From positions 1-64,000 of the forward strand of contig NZ_JAHKPH010000016.1 in the NCBI RefSeq assembly GCF_018860385.1: DNA of 64,000 bases. Reading direction: 5' to 3'. Under the pieces are notes generated by a model that ran no database searches, had not been told where the DNA came from, and worked only from the letters and a program-made list of their open reading frames with translations. This DNA is from Reinekea forsetii (GTDB taxonomy: Bacteria; Pseudomonadota; Gammaproteobacteria; Pseudomonadales; Natronospirillaceae). The position numbers and the translations under genes are program-made. Shown here one piece after another: positions 37,985 to 46,552 of this stretch. Position 1 is the first letter of the stretch, and each line of letters starts with the position of its first letter.

Positions 37985-38848
37985 ATGAGTGACGACCGAC
38001 CCACGAGTCGAAACCCCGGAAAGAAATCTTTCCTAGAACGTTTAGGCGATGCCTTTACCGGGGAACCAAGAGACAAAGATGAATTGCTAGCGATTGTTCA
38101 GGAAGCGCATCAAAACGAGATTGTCGATGACGACTCACTCCGAATTATGCAAGGCGCAATCAATGTCTCCGATTTGCACGTTCGCGACATTATGATTCCA
38201 CGCTCCCAAATGGTTAGTTTAGAGCACGATGAAAGCATCAAAGAATGGACCGCAAAAGTCGTCAGCTCTGGCCATTCGCGCTTTCCAGTTTTAGGTGAAA
38301 GTAACGATGAAGTTATAGGTGTATTGTTAGCAAAAGATCTTCTTTCGCTTGGCTTAACCGCTGATTTCAATGAAGAAGAAATGCAAAAAGCGGTCGGCTC
38401 GATCGTACGTGATGTAACTTTTGTACCTGAAGCGAAACGCGTAAATGTGTTGTTACGAGATTTCAGACAAAATAGAAATCACATGGCGATTGTGGTCGAT
38501 GAATATCGCGGAATATCAGGCTTAGTCACCATTGAAGACGTTCTCGAAGAGATTGTTGGTGAAATTGAAGACGAACACGATGATGAAACCATCGATAACA
38601 TTGCCTCTAATGGCAATGGTGGCTTTATTGTTCAGGCGCTAACACCCATTGATGATTTTAACGATCACTTTAATACACAATTCAGTGACGAAGAATTCGA
38701 CACCATTGGCGGCGTTATCATGCATAACTTTGGTCGAGTTCCGAAGCGTGATGATACGATTGAGCTTGATGATCTTTTGATTCGAGTAACGACTGCGGAT
38801 AACCGTCGAGTCAAAGCGTTTGAAATTAAAACCGAAACGACCGATTAA
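37985..38848 (+). CDS. corC: CorC/YbeX CBS-domain protein
   Basis: A 287-residue protein with two CBS domains (about 65-190; VRDIMIPRSQM, VDEYRGISGLVTIEDVLEEIVGEI) and a C-terminal transporter-associated CorC_HlyC domain (FNTQFSDEEFDTIGG). It is linked to Mg2+/Co2+ efflux and ribosome maturation. The ATG at 37985 is preferred, because AGGA lies 11 bases upstream and the upstream ATG overlaps that site. In E. coli and pseudomonads lnt follows. Here no lnt follows. Confidence 0.94.
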   Translation: MSDDRPTSRNPGKKSFLERLGDAFTGEPRDKDELLAIVQEAHQNEIVDDDSLRIMQGAINVSDLHVRDIMIPRSQMVSLEHDESIKEWTAKVVSSGHSRFPVLGESNDEVIGVLLAKDLLSLGLTADFNEEEMQKAVGSIVRDVTFVPEAKRVNVLLRDFRQNRNHMAIVVDEYRGISGLVTIEDVLEEIVGEIEDEHDDETIDNIASNGNGGFIVQALTPIDDFNDHFNTQFSDEEFDTIGGVIMHNFGRVPKRDDTIELDDLLIRVTTADNRRVKAFEIKTETTD

Positions 38849-38853
38849 ACGGT

Positions 38854-38888
38854 GAATAACGAGCAGCGCAATGCTGCTCGTGTTATTC
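38854..38888. terminator. hairpin between convergent corC and minus-strand small gene
   Basis: GAATAACGAGCAGC (38854-38867) pairs with GCTGCTC plus GTTATTC (38873-38888), a 14-bp stem with a 2-base bulge and 5-base loop. It overlaps the end of the minus-strand small gene. T-tracts are weak, so termination may be partial. Confidence 0.5.
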
Positions 38889-39122
38889 GTTCATTCTTAA
38901 ACGTTTCTTATTCTGTTTTTCATTACCATGTTTATAGTGCCCTGTGGCTTTTGCCATCATAAGCTGTTGTTGTTGAAAGTTACTTTGACTGAATTTAGCC
39001 ATAAACCGACTGGCTACTTTGCCACTTAAAACACCAGCAGATCGGTTTGAGTGAACAAAAAATATTCGTCCATCTTTTGTGATCTGACAACTAAAACCGA
39101 GATCTTCATCATTAGTTTCCAT
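38883..39122 (-). CDS. small conserved-looking protein after MMPL transporter
   Basis: A 79-residue basic protein with FSCQITKDGRIFFVHSNRSAG, then VASRFMAKFSQSNFQQQQLMMAKATGHYKHGNE and a Lys/Arg-rich end. No signal or membrane segment. Its ATG is 11 bases inside the MMPL coding end, with GAGG about 10 bases before it, so it is translationally coupled. I recall similar short proteins with the xxATGNxKxGNE ending but know no function; the basic tail would suit nucleic-acid or ribosome binding. Confidence 0.65.
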   Translation of the reverse strand: METNDEDLGFSCQITKDGRIFFVHSNRSAGVLSGKVASRFMAKFSQSNFQQQQLMMAKATGHYKHGNEKQNKKRLRMNE

Positions 39123-41772
39123 CGCTGCGGTCTGCCTCAAATACCTCTTGCTGCAATTTTTTGACATTAAATGGGCGAACAATCAAGATCAATCTTGGCA
39201 ACAAAGTGAGCGAGCCCAACAAGGCAACAGCCATGGCTAATGCCGTTAACACACCAAAGTAAATCGTCGGTTTAAAATTAGAAAGCATTAAAATGGAGAA
39301 CCCCATGATGATGGTTATCGACGTATAAAAAATAGCTTTCCCAATAGATTGATGACTGCGCCGAATCGCTGCAACATAATTTCCGTCTCGCGCTAATTCA
39401 AGTTTGTAACGTACGATATAATGAATCGTATTATCGACTGCAATGCCAATAGTAATACTGGCAACTGTGATCGTCATGATATCGAGCGGAATACCCACCC
39501 AACCCATGACACCTAATACTAATGTTGCTGCAATAAGATTGGGCACCATGGCAATTAACGATAATTTAAGATTTCGGAATAAAATTAAAAACATAAGCAT
39601 AATACCGGCAAAAACCGCACTGAGTGTCATAATTTGGGAAGAGAATAAGCTTTGCAGCATATTGTTATACAACACCATCATACCCGTCAGCTTAACTTGA
39701 CCAGGCTCAAAACCAAGTTCTGCGACTATGTCTTGCTCAATCTCTGATAACAACGTATCCCGCTGCAGCCCTTCCAATGAATCTATAATTCGTACATTAA
39801 TTCGTGCTTGATTGTGCTCTACCGAAACATAAGGTGATACTACTATGGCTCTAAACTCTTGCGGAATCACCCCATAAAGCAGAGCTAACTGGATATTCGT
39901 TAAAGGCTTACCGTCGTTAAAGTCCTCAGCAATTTCCATCATAGTCGCTAAGCTAAGCACCTTCCCTGTTTCTGGTCGAGCATCTAAATACTCGTGTATT
40001 TTTTTAATCGCAATAATTTTATCGGTGGTGAACCAATATTTGTCTGGATCGTCTTCGCCTACAAAGTCGTCTTCAAAAGAGCCGACGTCGCCGTCCATCG
40101 ACAAGAAATCTTCTTCGATAAAATCACTGCCGCTGTCGTCTAAAAATGGATCCGATTCATCGACAAAAAAGTCATCATCGTTTGTCGTGTTGATCGAATC
40201 TTGTAATCCAGGAAGTTCTGTCGATACTTCATCTTGCGATTCAACTGTAACAGTCGGTTTATCGCCATTAAAGTCTAGAATAATGTCGAGTGGCGTCGTT
40301 CCACCAAGCCGTTGATCAATAACGGTCATGCCTCGGTAAATTTCCGTCCCTTCATCAAAATAATCAATAAAGCTATTTTCTACAATTAGCCGCGACGCAC
40401 CAACTATCGTGAAGGCAATGAGTATGACAGTACACGTAATAATTAATCGACCATTGCGTAGCGTAATTTTCGCAATCAACCGAGTTAATGCATTGCTTTG
40501 TTTACGCTCACCAGAGGCTTTATCTTTACCTAACATCATTAACATGACGGGAAAAAGAATAAAGGTCATCACAAAGGCTACAGATATGCCTACCGTCATC
40601 ATCCAACCAAAATTGATGACAGGGCGAATCCCACTGGATATTAATGAAACAAATGCCACGCCTGTTGTGAGTGCCATATACAAACAGGGTATTGCGATAC
40701 GTCGTAAGGTTACTGTAATGAGTTTGCGGTGATCCCAGTCTGGGTGTTTTCGCAACAGCTCGCGGTACCGAACCACCAAATGAATGTTCATTGATAAGGT
40801 TAAAATCAGCAGCAATGAAATAAAATTACTACTGATAACGGTAATTGGCCAACGCCACCAGCCCAACAGCCCTAGCATAGCCAACACGACTGCACTGGCA
40901 CACAGCAAAGGCAATATAACCCATCGCGGCTGTCTAAATATGATCGTCAATGTAATGATGATCAGTAGAAATACACCTACGCCAAAGGTGGTTAGATCAT
41001 TCTTAACAAACCGCACGATATCATCGGCTATCATCGGCACGCCGCCTAAGTGCAACTCGCCATGAGGTTCATACTGTTTAATAATATCGCGAATGGCTTC
41101 AATGTCTTTGTGCAGCAATGCACCTTGATTAGTGTTGTGTTCATAAATCAGCTCATTCACTAGCTTGAGCTGTTGTTTGTCAATGTCGTTTGAGCTTAAG
41201 CGATACTGTTCGCGCAACTCTTTGCGCATATTCAACAGGTTATTTTTCGTATCATCAATTGGAAAGTTAATCTGCAGCGCGGTGGTGTTTTCATCTAAAT
41301 TTAACAGCAGGTTTACATACAATGGGCTATTGGCTAACTCATATTGCGCTTGCTCTAAATCGGCATTTGGGTCTTCAAGCGTTTTAATATTAGACACTAA
41401 TTGAGACATAGGAACCGGTGGGTTCGACAATAGCGGGACATCCATCACGCTAACGACAGACTCGACCCGCTTTAAAGCACGTATTTCATCGCGTAGTTTT
41501 GTGAGGACATCTAGCGAGCTAGAGCTGAAAAGAGGTGCTTCAGGTGTAAACGTGAGCACAAGAAATTCGCCAGCTCCGTAGCGATCGGACATTTTACGGA
41601 AATACTCTAACGATGGATCATCTTCTAAAAGCAGGCTTTCGGCCGATGCATCTAACGTAAAATGCCTGGCCTGGAAGGCAAGAAACACCAGACCTATGAT
41701 GAGCCACATGAGTAGCCAATGTGATTTTTCTTGAATGAGTCTTTCGTATTGAGCTTGTAGCCGCTGAAACAT
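39112..41772 (-). CDS. MMPL/RND-superfamily lipid-type exporter
   Basis: An 886-residue RND protein with two homologous halves, each one transmembrane helix, a periplasmic domain and a five-helix bundle (sterol-sensing-like repeats; second TM cluster has IGIAVDNTIHYIVRYKLE). This is the MMPL/HpnN type, which moves lipids or hydrophobic compounds rather than RND drug pumps with membrane-fusion partners. The second periplasmic domain has a long acidic, low-complexity insert (about residues 505-580). The ATG at 41772 is chosen over a TTG three codons up. It is downstream of a hydroxylase and a methyltransferase in one direction. Confidence 0.87.
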   Translation of the reverse strand: MFQRLQAQYERLIQEKSHWLLMWLIIGLVFLAFQARHFTLDASAESLLLEDDPSLEYFRKMSDRYGAGEFLVLTFTPEAPLFSSSSLDVLTKLRDEIRALKRVESVVSVMDVPLLSNPPVPMSQLVSNIKTLEDPNADLEQAQYELANSPLYVNLLLNLDENTTALQINFPIDDTKNNLLNMRKELREQYRLSSNDIDKQQLKLVNELIYEHNTNQGALLHKDIEAIRDIIKQYEPHGELHLGGVPMIADDIVRFVKNDLTTFGVGVFLLIIITLTIIFRQPRWVILPLLCASAVVLAMLGLLGWWRWPITVISSNFISLLLILTLSMNIHLVVRYRELLRKHPDWDHRKLITVTLRRIAIPCLYMALTTGVAFVSLISSGIRPVINFGWMMTVGISVAFVMTFILFPVMLMMLGKDKASGERKQSNALTRLIAKITLRNGRLIITCTVILIAFTIVGASRLIVENSFIDYFDEGTEIYRGMTVIDQRLGGTTPLDIILDFNGDKPTVTVESQDEVSTELPGLQDSINTTNDDDFFVDESDPFLDDSGSDFIEEDFLSMDGDVGSFEDDFVGEDDPDKYWFTTDKIIAIKKIHEYLDARPETGKVLSLATMMEIAEDFNDGKPLTNIQLALLYGVIPQEFRAIVVSPYVSVEHNQARINVRIIDSLEGLQRDTLLSEIEQDIVAELGFEPGQVKLTGMMVLYNNMLQSLFSSQIMTLSAVFAGIMLMFLILFRNLKLSLIAMVPNLIAATLVLGVMGWVGIPLDIMTITVASITIGIAVDNTIHYIVRYKLELARDGNYVAAIRRSHQSIGKAIFYTSITIIMGFSILMLSNFKPTIYFGVLTALAMAVALLGSLTLLPRLILIVRPFNVKKLQQEVFEADRSDGN

Positions 41773-41824
41773 CCCTGACAACCCTTAAAAGCCGGTAACT
41801 GTACCTGTCAGTGTAACGGTATTT

Positions 41825-42298
41825 TCAGGAATCGGCTTTAGAAAATCGAATCCATCTTGGAACTTTTGTGCAGTATTGATCATATTCTGAACCGAAACGA
41901 TCTTTTAATGCACATTCTTCTTGGCAAACGTATAACTTACCCATTATTGGAGGCAAAAAGAGTACGACAAGCCATGGCGATAAACTACCCACCCAGACCG
42001 TTATGCCAGCCGCGATCAGTATCATACCTAAATAGGCTGGGTTACGGCTAAAACGATAAAGCCCACCTTCTACAAGCTGACTGGCCTGCCCATTGGCATC
42101 AAAAGGTGCGCCAAATCGCTGTAAATCACGCTCTGCAATAATATTTATTAATGCGCCGGCGGCAATGAGTACCAAACCCATGTAATTGATCGGATACGGG
42201 AACAACATAGCGATAGGCTTAATGAAATGCAGTACAAAAACGCCCAACATAGCGAGCATTCCGATACTGGGCGGTAAGATAGGAGGTCTAGCAGACAT
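41825..42298 (-). CDS. small membrane methyltransferase (ICMT/PEMT-like)
   Basis: A 157-residue polytopic protein of the isoprenylcysteine/phospholipid methyltransferase superfamily. Three to four helices are predicted, with the conserved YRFSRNPAYLGMIL and EECALKDRFGSEYDQYCTKVPRW near the end (the NPxYxG and E-x-x-L-x-x-x-F-G patterns that bind S-adenosylmethionine). The substrate is likely a lipid or prenyl compound. It lies 52 bases before the MMPL gene and 86 after the hydroxylase, all on the minus strand. Confidence 0.82.
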   Translation of the reverse strand: MSARPPILPPSIGMLAMLGVFVLHFIKPIAMLFPYPINYMGLVLIAAGALINIIAERDLQRFGAPFDANGQASQLVEGGLYRFSRNPAYLGMILIAAGITVWVGSLSPWLVVLFLPPIMGKLYVCQEECALKDRFGSEYDQYCTKVPRWIRFSKADS

Positions 42299-42384
42299 AT
42301 AGGCTCTATGTAAAATTAACTAATATAATAGTAGCCGATAACAATACGATTCACAGGCGTCGAAAGTCATGATTTGAGGAGCCT

Positions 42385-43302
42385 TTACTTCTCTATATTA
42401 ACCTCGTCTGATGGCCGAACGTATTCTGGTGGTGCCCATAGGTGCTTTATTCTCTGCCCAATTGGACCTGGTCGCAATACATCTTTCCACATATCGATGA
42501 ATTCTTGAAAGTTTAACTTTATGGGGTTATGGGACTTTATTTGGCGCGTCGCCACACCGTAATCTACCTGCTCCTGCTCTTCTTCATAGGTTCCAAACCA
42601 GCGATCAAAAACAATAATAACGCCGCCGTAGTTTTTATCGATATATTGCGGGTTTCTGCCATGATGAGCACGATGATTACTGGGCGTATCGAAAACATAT
42701 TCTACCCAAGGATGCAGCTTGCCAACCGATTCTGTGTGAATAAAGAATTGATACCCTAAATCGACAGCATAAAGAATAAATACCACTGCAGGGTGCACAC
42801 CCAATAACACTAATGGCATAAAGAACAACCACCAGCCAGTAATGGGGTACAACATCGACTGTCGCATGGCCGTCGACATATTCATTTGTTCGCCTGTATG
42901 GTGAACCACGTGCGCGGTCCAAAACCAGCGAACTCGATGGCTGGTGCGGTGAAACCAGTAGTAGCAGAACTCAACAGCAATAAATATCGGAATAATCGTC
43001 CATGCGTTGATAGGAATGGTAAAAAAGCGCTGATCCCAAAACCAGAAGATAGCCGTACCGACAAATACCACGTGCACAATAAGTTCAAACACTTGGTAAG
43101 CACCACCGAGGGAAACATTAGTAAAAGTATCCATCCAGGCAAATTGCCGTTTCATGTATTCAGGAGATTTTCGTTTACGCATGAAATGCCATTCCAACAT
43201 AAACGACAATGCGAATATGGGTGATAAACCAACCAGAATCACCTGCTTCCAATCAATATGAGCACCAAAGGTACTTTCCATCCAAGCAATTAATTCCAAC
43301 AT
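42385..43302 (-). CDS. sterol desaturase/fatty-acid hydroxylase family membrane enzyme (AGMO-like)
   Basis: A 305-residue di-iron membrane hydroxylase. The histidine clusters are HRTSH (with EFCYYW before it), HVVHHTGEQMN and HRAHHGRNPQY, followed by DKNYGG and DRWFGTYEEE. The last block is reminiscent of alkylglycerol monooxygenase-type members, which cleave ether lipids; other members desaturate sterols or hydroxylate carotenoids and fatty acids. The ATG at 43302 lies 13 bases after GGAG, and a GTG four codons upstream is the alternative. First gene of the possible lipid cluster. Confidence 0.87.
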   Translation of the reverse strand: MLELIAWMESTFGAHIDWKQVILVGLSPIFALSFMLEWHFMRKRKSPEYMKRQFAWMDTFTNVSLGGAYQVFELIVHVVFVGTAIFWFWDQRFFTIPINAWTIIPIFIAVEFCYYWFHRTSHRVRWFWTAHVVHHTGEQMNMSTAMRQSMLYPITGWWLFFMPLVLLGVHPAVVFILYAVDLGYQFFIHTESVGKLHPWVEYVFDTPSNHRAHHGRNPQYIDKNYGGVIIVFDRWFGTYEEEQEQVDYGVATRQIKSHNPIKLNFQEFIDMWKDVLRPGPIGQRIKHLWAPPEYVRPSDEVNIEK

Positions 43303-43476
43303 AACTACGCACACACTCCAAAGATTTATAAAAGCAACATTCTGCCGTTTTGCCAGTAAGGAGCCAAGTTACGGCTTTTTGAAATAATATGCCAGTTGCA
43401 CTCGAGCGTTAAAACTTTTAAATTAGTTCAACTTCTTAAATATTCATTCCCACCTGAACATTAGTGATAAAAGCTC

Positions 43477-44073
43477 ATGAATCAACAAAATGACAGCTGG
43501 ACACCTTACTATCAAAAAACCAAAAAAAAGCCACATCACCCTCGAACTGAAAAAGCACTGGGCTTTCTAGAGAATCAGGCTGGGCTCGCGATCGATTGTG
43601 GATGTGGCACTGGAGCAGACGCTTACTTTTTGGCGAACCAAGGTTTGGAAGTAATAGCGTTTGATTACATGGAAGAATCAATAGAGCTTTGCCGAGAACG
43701 TTTCGCAGATACTCCAAATGTAAAGCTGACACAATCTAGTTTCGAAACATTCAGTTTTCCATCATCTGACCTAGTTGTCGCAAATGCCAGTTTATTTTTT
43801 GCTGACCCAATGAATTTTGACCAAACTTGGCAGAAAATAGAGAATTGCTTGCTCCCTGGCGGGGTGTTTTCAGGTGATTTTATGGGGCCCAATGATAGTT
43901 GGGCTGATGGTAAGTTTGCGCTCACATGCCCTTTAACAAAAGCCGAAGTCTTAGCCTTATTCAAACAATTTGAGGTTCTAGAATTTAGCGAAAGAGACGA
44001 AACAGGCCAAACCGTTGCGGGTATACAAAAGCACTGGCACACCTACTCTGTCATTGCTAAAAAACTCAGTTAA
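43477..44073 (+). CDS. class I SAM-dependent methyltransferase
   Basis: A 198-residue Rossmann methyltransferase, with motif I DCGCGTGADAYFLA near residue 38, an acidic beta-2 end (IAFDYMEES) and motif IV VVANASLFF. It resembles small-molecule methyltransferases of the TehB type. The substrate is unknown. It is divergent from the hydroxylase gene, and its stop shares the TTAA with the stop of the convergent LysR gene. Confidence 0.82.
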   Translation: MNQQNDSWTPYYQKTKKKPHHPRTEKALGFLENQAGLAIDCGCGTGADAYFLANQGLEVIAFDYMEESIELCRERFADTPNVKLTQSSFETFSFPSSDLVVANASLFFADPMNFDQTWQKIENCLLPGGVFSGDFMGPNDSWADGKFALTCPLTKAEVLALFKQFEVLEFSERDETGQTVAGIQKHWHTYSVIAKKLS

Positions 44074-45023
44074 CAACTGCTCGTTGTCGGTTTAATTTCT
44101 GAGTACACCAGCTTATTTCCTTCGGGCATTGGGTGGTCTTCAAGAAATTGCTCGGCTTCATCTTTAATCCATTTAACGAACCGTTGTACTTTGTCACGCT
44201 TAAAGTAAGGCTCTGGTGCGCACAAAAAGTAATGAAATGCCGACTCAACTTCAACATCACCAAGTTGTACCAATAAGCCCTGTTTTATATATTTTGCTGC
44301 CACACTGTGGCGTACCAGTGCTACGCCTTGCACAGCTAACGCACCTTCTAACACTAGATGAACACCGCTGTAAGAGAGTGACGGCTTTACTCGACTGGAA
44401 GAGACTCCGGCCAACTCTAGCCAATAGTGCCAATTCATATCTGGTCGAGCATCTTCAATTAGGTCGTACTTAGCCACATCGCTCAAGGTTTCAATTGGGT
44501 GCGATTCCAAATATAACGGGTGGCACACAGGATACAGACGATCTCTTAACAAGAGTTCACTGTGTAATCCTTGGTAGTTACCTAAACCGAAGCGAATGCA
44601 TAAATCAATCGGCTCACTCCTAAAATCAACCAAACCATCGAGCGGCATCGTTAGAATGGATAAATCGGGTGCTACTTTTGAAAACTTACCTAGCCTAGGC
44701 ACTAACCATTGTTGCGCAAAGGAAGGTAATGTGGAAATAGCCAGTTTACTAGGGTCAGGATCTTGCCCTAATTGATTCAAACCGTCTTGAATAGCGTTAA
44801 AGCTTGTCTGTACATAAGGCAGTAACTGACGGCCGGCCTCCGTTAAACTAACTTGCCTGTGATTTCGCTCAAAAAGCTTCACGTCGAGCTTGTCTTCAAG
44901 AATTCGTATTTGCTGGCTCATGGCTGCGGGTGTAATGAACAGTCGTTCAGCCGCCAATTTGAAGCTGCCAGCTTCGGCCGCTGTGTAAAAATAAAACAGC
45001 CCTTGAAGGGGTAAGTGGTTCAC
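44070..45023 (-). CDS. LysR-family regulator (GcvA-like)
   Basis: A 317-residue LTTR with an N-terminal winged helix (FKLAAERLFITPAAMSQQIRILEDKL) and a C-terminal periplasmic-binding-like effector domain (about 95-300). The N-terminus LPLQGLFYFYTAAEAGSF is GcvA-like. It is divergent from a DUF1127 gene, with an LTTR-type palindrome in between, so it probably controls that gene. Its effector is unknown. Confidence 0.88.
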   Translation of the reverse strand: MNHLPLQGLFYFYTAAEAGSFKLAAERLFITPAAMSQQIRILEDKLDVKLFERNHRQVSLTEAGRQLLPYVQTSFNAIQDGLNQLGQDPDPSKLAISTLPSFAQQWLVPRLGKFSKVAPDLSILTMPLDGLVDFRSEPIDLCIRFGLGNYQGLHSELLLRDRLYPVCHPLYLESHPIETLSDVAKYDLIEDARPDMNWHYWLELAGVSSSRVKPSLSYSGVHLVLEGALAVQGVALVRHSVAAKYIKQGLLVQLGDVEVESAFHYFLCAPEPYFKRDKVQRFVKWIKDEAEQFLEDHPMPEGNKLVYSEIKPTTSSC

Positions 45024-45046
45024 TTAAGAAATCCTTAACCAATTGT

Positions 45047-45071
45047 CAATTTTCATCGTTTGTCAAAATTG
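45047..45071. promoter_or_regulatory. LysR-type operator overlapping the DUF1127 gene promoter
   Basis: CAATTTT-N11-AAAATTG is a perfect 7-bp dyad with T-N11-A geometry. It overlaps TTGTCA (45060-45065), which with TAGATT (45083-45088, 17-base spacing) forms a likely promoter of the plus-strand gene at 45124. It lies 24 bases before the LysR start. Confidence 0.65.
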
Positions 45072-45123
45072 CGCATTGCGCTTAGATTAGCAGAGTAACA
45101 TTAACAACCGCAAGGACATAACC

Positions 45124-45360
45124 ATGACTACTCAAGACCAAGTTAGATTTATCACAGCTAAGCACGCCGGCTACCGTTTGGACTTAAGCTTTTTAAATTC
45201 AATTAAGCAGGGCTTTTTTCAACTAAAGAAAGCCTATAATGACAAACGCACCTATAAAAACATGTCAACACTGCCAGATTACATTTTGAAAGATATTGGC
45301 ATTACGCGTGAAGATATTCAGGCTAAATTAGAAAACCCTGTATGGGAGCCAAGAAAGTGA
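45124..45360 (+). CDS. DUF1127 family small protein
   Basis: A 78-residue basic protein with the DUF1127 core YKNMSTLPDYILKDIGITREDI near the C-terminus. Short Arg-rich DUF1127 members in alphaproteobacteria bind RNA and affect phosphate or nitrogen use; this longer form has an N-terminal extension. AAGGA lies 8 bases before the ATG. Divergent LysR-DUF1127 pairs are common, and the operator between them supports control by the LysR protein. Confidence 0.85.
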   Translation: MTTQDQVRFITAKHAGYRLDLSFLNSIKQGFFQLKKAYNDKRTYKNMSTLPDYILKDIGITREDIQAKLENPVWEPRK

Positions 45361-45382
45361 GCCTGACTTAATGGCCATTAAT

Positions 45383-45862
45383 TCAAATGAGTGAGATTTC
45401 CATTTGATGCAGTGGCCATTTTGCCCCATCAAATAGCTTGAATTTAGGGTCTCGATCGACAATACAAAAGCCCAATCCGCGATAGCATTGAAACGCTTTT
45501 ACATTCGATTGAAACACCGCCAAAGAAACCGTTTTAATATTTCTATTGAACCGAATACGCTCAAGCGCTAAACGCACCAGTTGCTTACCATATCCTAGGC
45601 CTTGCGCCTCGGGCGCTATTGCTACCCGACACAGTCGCGCTTCTGTTGCAGATATCTGCTTAATTTCGATAAAGCCGAGCATTCGGCTTGAGTCTGCCAT
45701 TACGTAGAAGTTTAAATCAGGCTGATTTGACCGCTCTAAAATTGCATCTACTGCCAGAGGCCAACCGAAAACACGACCACCCCACAACAAAGAAGATTCT
45801 TTGGAGCGAAACCAAGAAACAAGCGTTGGAGCATGTTCGGCACTAAATTTAAAAAGCTGCAT
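45383..45862 (-). CDS. GNAT-family N-acetyltransferase
   Basis: A 159-residue acetyltransferase with the acetyl-CoA site RVAIAPEAQGLGYGKQLVRLAL (Q/R-x-x-G-x-G/A) in the middle and NVKAFQCYRGLGF near the end, similar to RimI/aminoglycoside-type GNATs. Acceptor unknown. The ATG at 45862 is used; the codon before it is a TTG. It follows the FAH-family gene by 17 bases, so the two probably share a transcript. Confidence 0.8.
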   Translation of the reverse strand: MQLFKFSAEHAPTLVSWFRSKESSLLWGGRVFGWPLAVDAILERSNQPDLNFYVMADSSRMLGFIEIKQISATEARLCRVAIAPEAQGLGYGKQLVRLALERIRFNRNIKTVSLAVFQSNVKAFQCYRGLGFCIVDRDPKFKLFDGAKWPLHQMEISLI

Positions 45863-45879
45863 CAAATGTTATTCACGCG

Positions 45880-46488
45880 TTATTTAACCAGCCATTCTTG
45901 TGAAAGCAGCTTTTGACCCTGGTGCAATACATCGGCGCTAAAGTGATCACCCTGCTTTACCACACCTACGCCCTTTGGTGTACCTGTCATGATGATATCG
46001 CCATCAATCAAACTCATAAACTGGCTAATCTCACTTAATATTTGGCTAGGCTTGTACATCATTAAATCGACATCGCCGACCTGAATGATCTGATCATTAA
46101 TTTTTAAGTGAAAGCTCATGCTCTCAACACCGCTGGGCAATTCAACAAACTGACTAAAAACCACAGAGCGATCGAACGCTTTTGCCCGCTCCCAAGGTAA
46201 ACCTTTACTTTTTAGCTTGCTCTGAAGTTCTCGCTTCGTTAAATCGAATCCTATACCAACGCCTTTTAGTTGATTATTTTCAATTAAAAAACACAGCTCT
46301 GTCTCGTAATGAACCTGATCACCTTCAGAATGCAGATCGGCGCTGATCGCAGAATTAGGCTTTAAAAATACCACCATATCATCGGGCATTTCGTTGCCGA
46401 GCTCTTGAATGTGCTCAACATAATTACGACCGATACAGATGATTTTAGACGGTTGGATAGATTGCCCATTAAAAGAAACGCTATTCAT
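45880..46488 (-). CDS. fumarylacetoacetate hydrolase family protein
   Basis: A 202-residue FAH-fold metal-dependent hydrolase or decarboxylase. Landmarks are CIGRNYVEHIQELGN, the metal site around ETELCFLIE (E-x-E type), KAFDRSVVFS and IMTGTPKGVGVV. Small members include acylpyruvases and oxaloacetate decarboxylases (FAHD1-like), which is the likeliest role. GGAC-like sequence precedes the ATG weakly. Confidence 0.85.
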   Translation of the reverse strand: MNSVSFNGQSIQPSKIICIGRNYVEHIQELGNEMPDDMVVFLKPNSAISADLHSEGDQVHYETELCFLIENNQLKGVGIGFDLTKRELQSKLKSKGLPWERAKAFDRSVVFSQFVELPSGVESMSFHLKINDQIIQVGDVDLMMYKPSQILSEISQFMSLIDGDIIMTGTPKGVGVVKQGDHFSADVLHQGQKLLSQEWLVK

Positions 46489-46552
46489 GGTTTATGTCCT
46501 TTAACATTATCACTTTCACTCCTCGATGTTACAGAGTGTTTATTCTTTTCTA

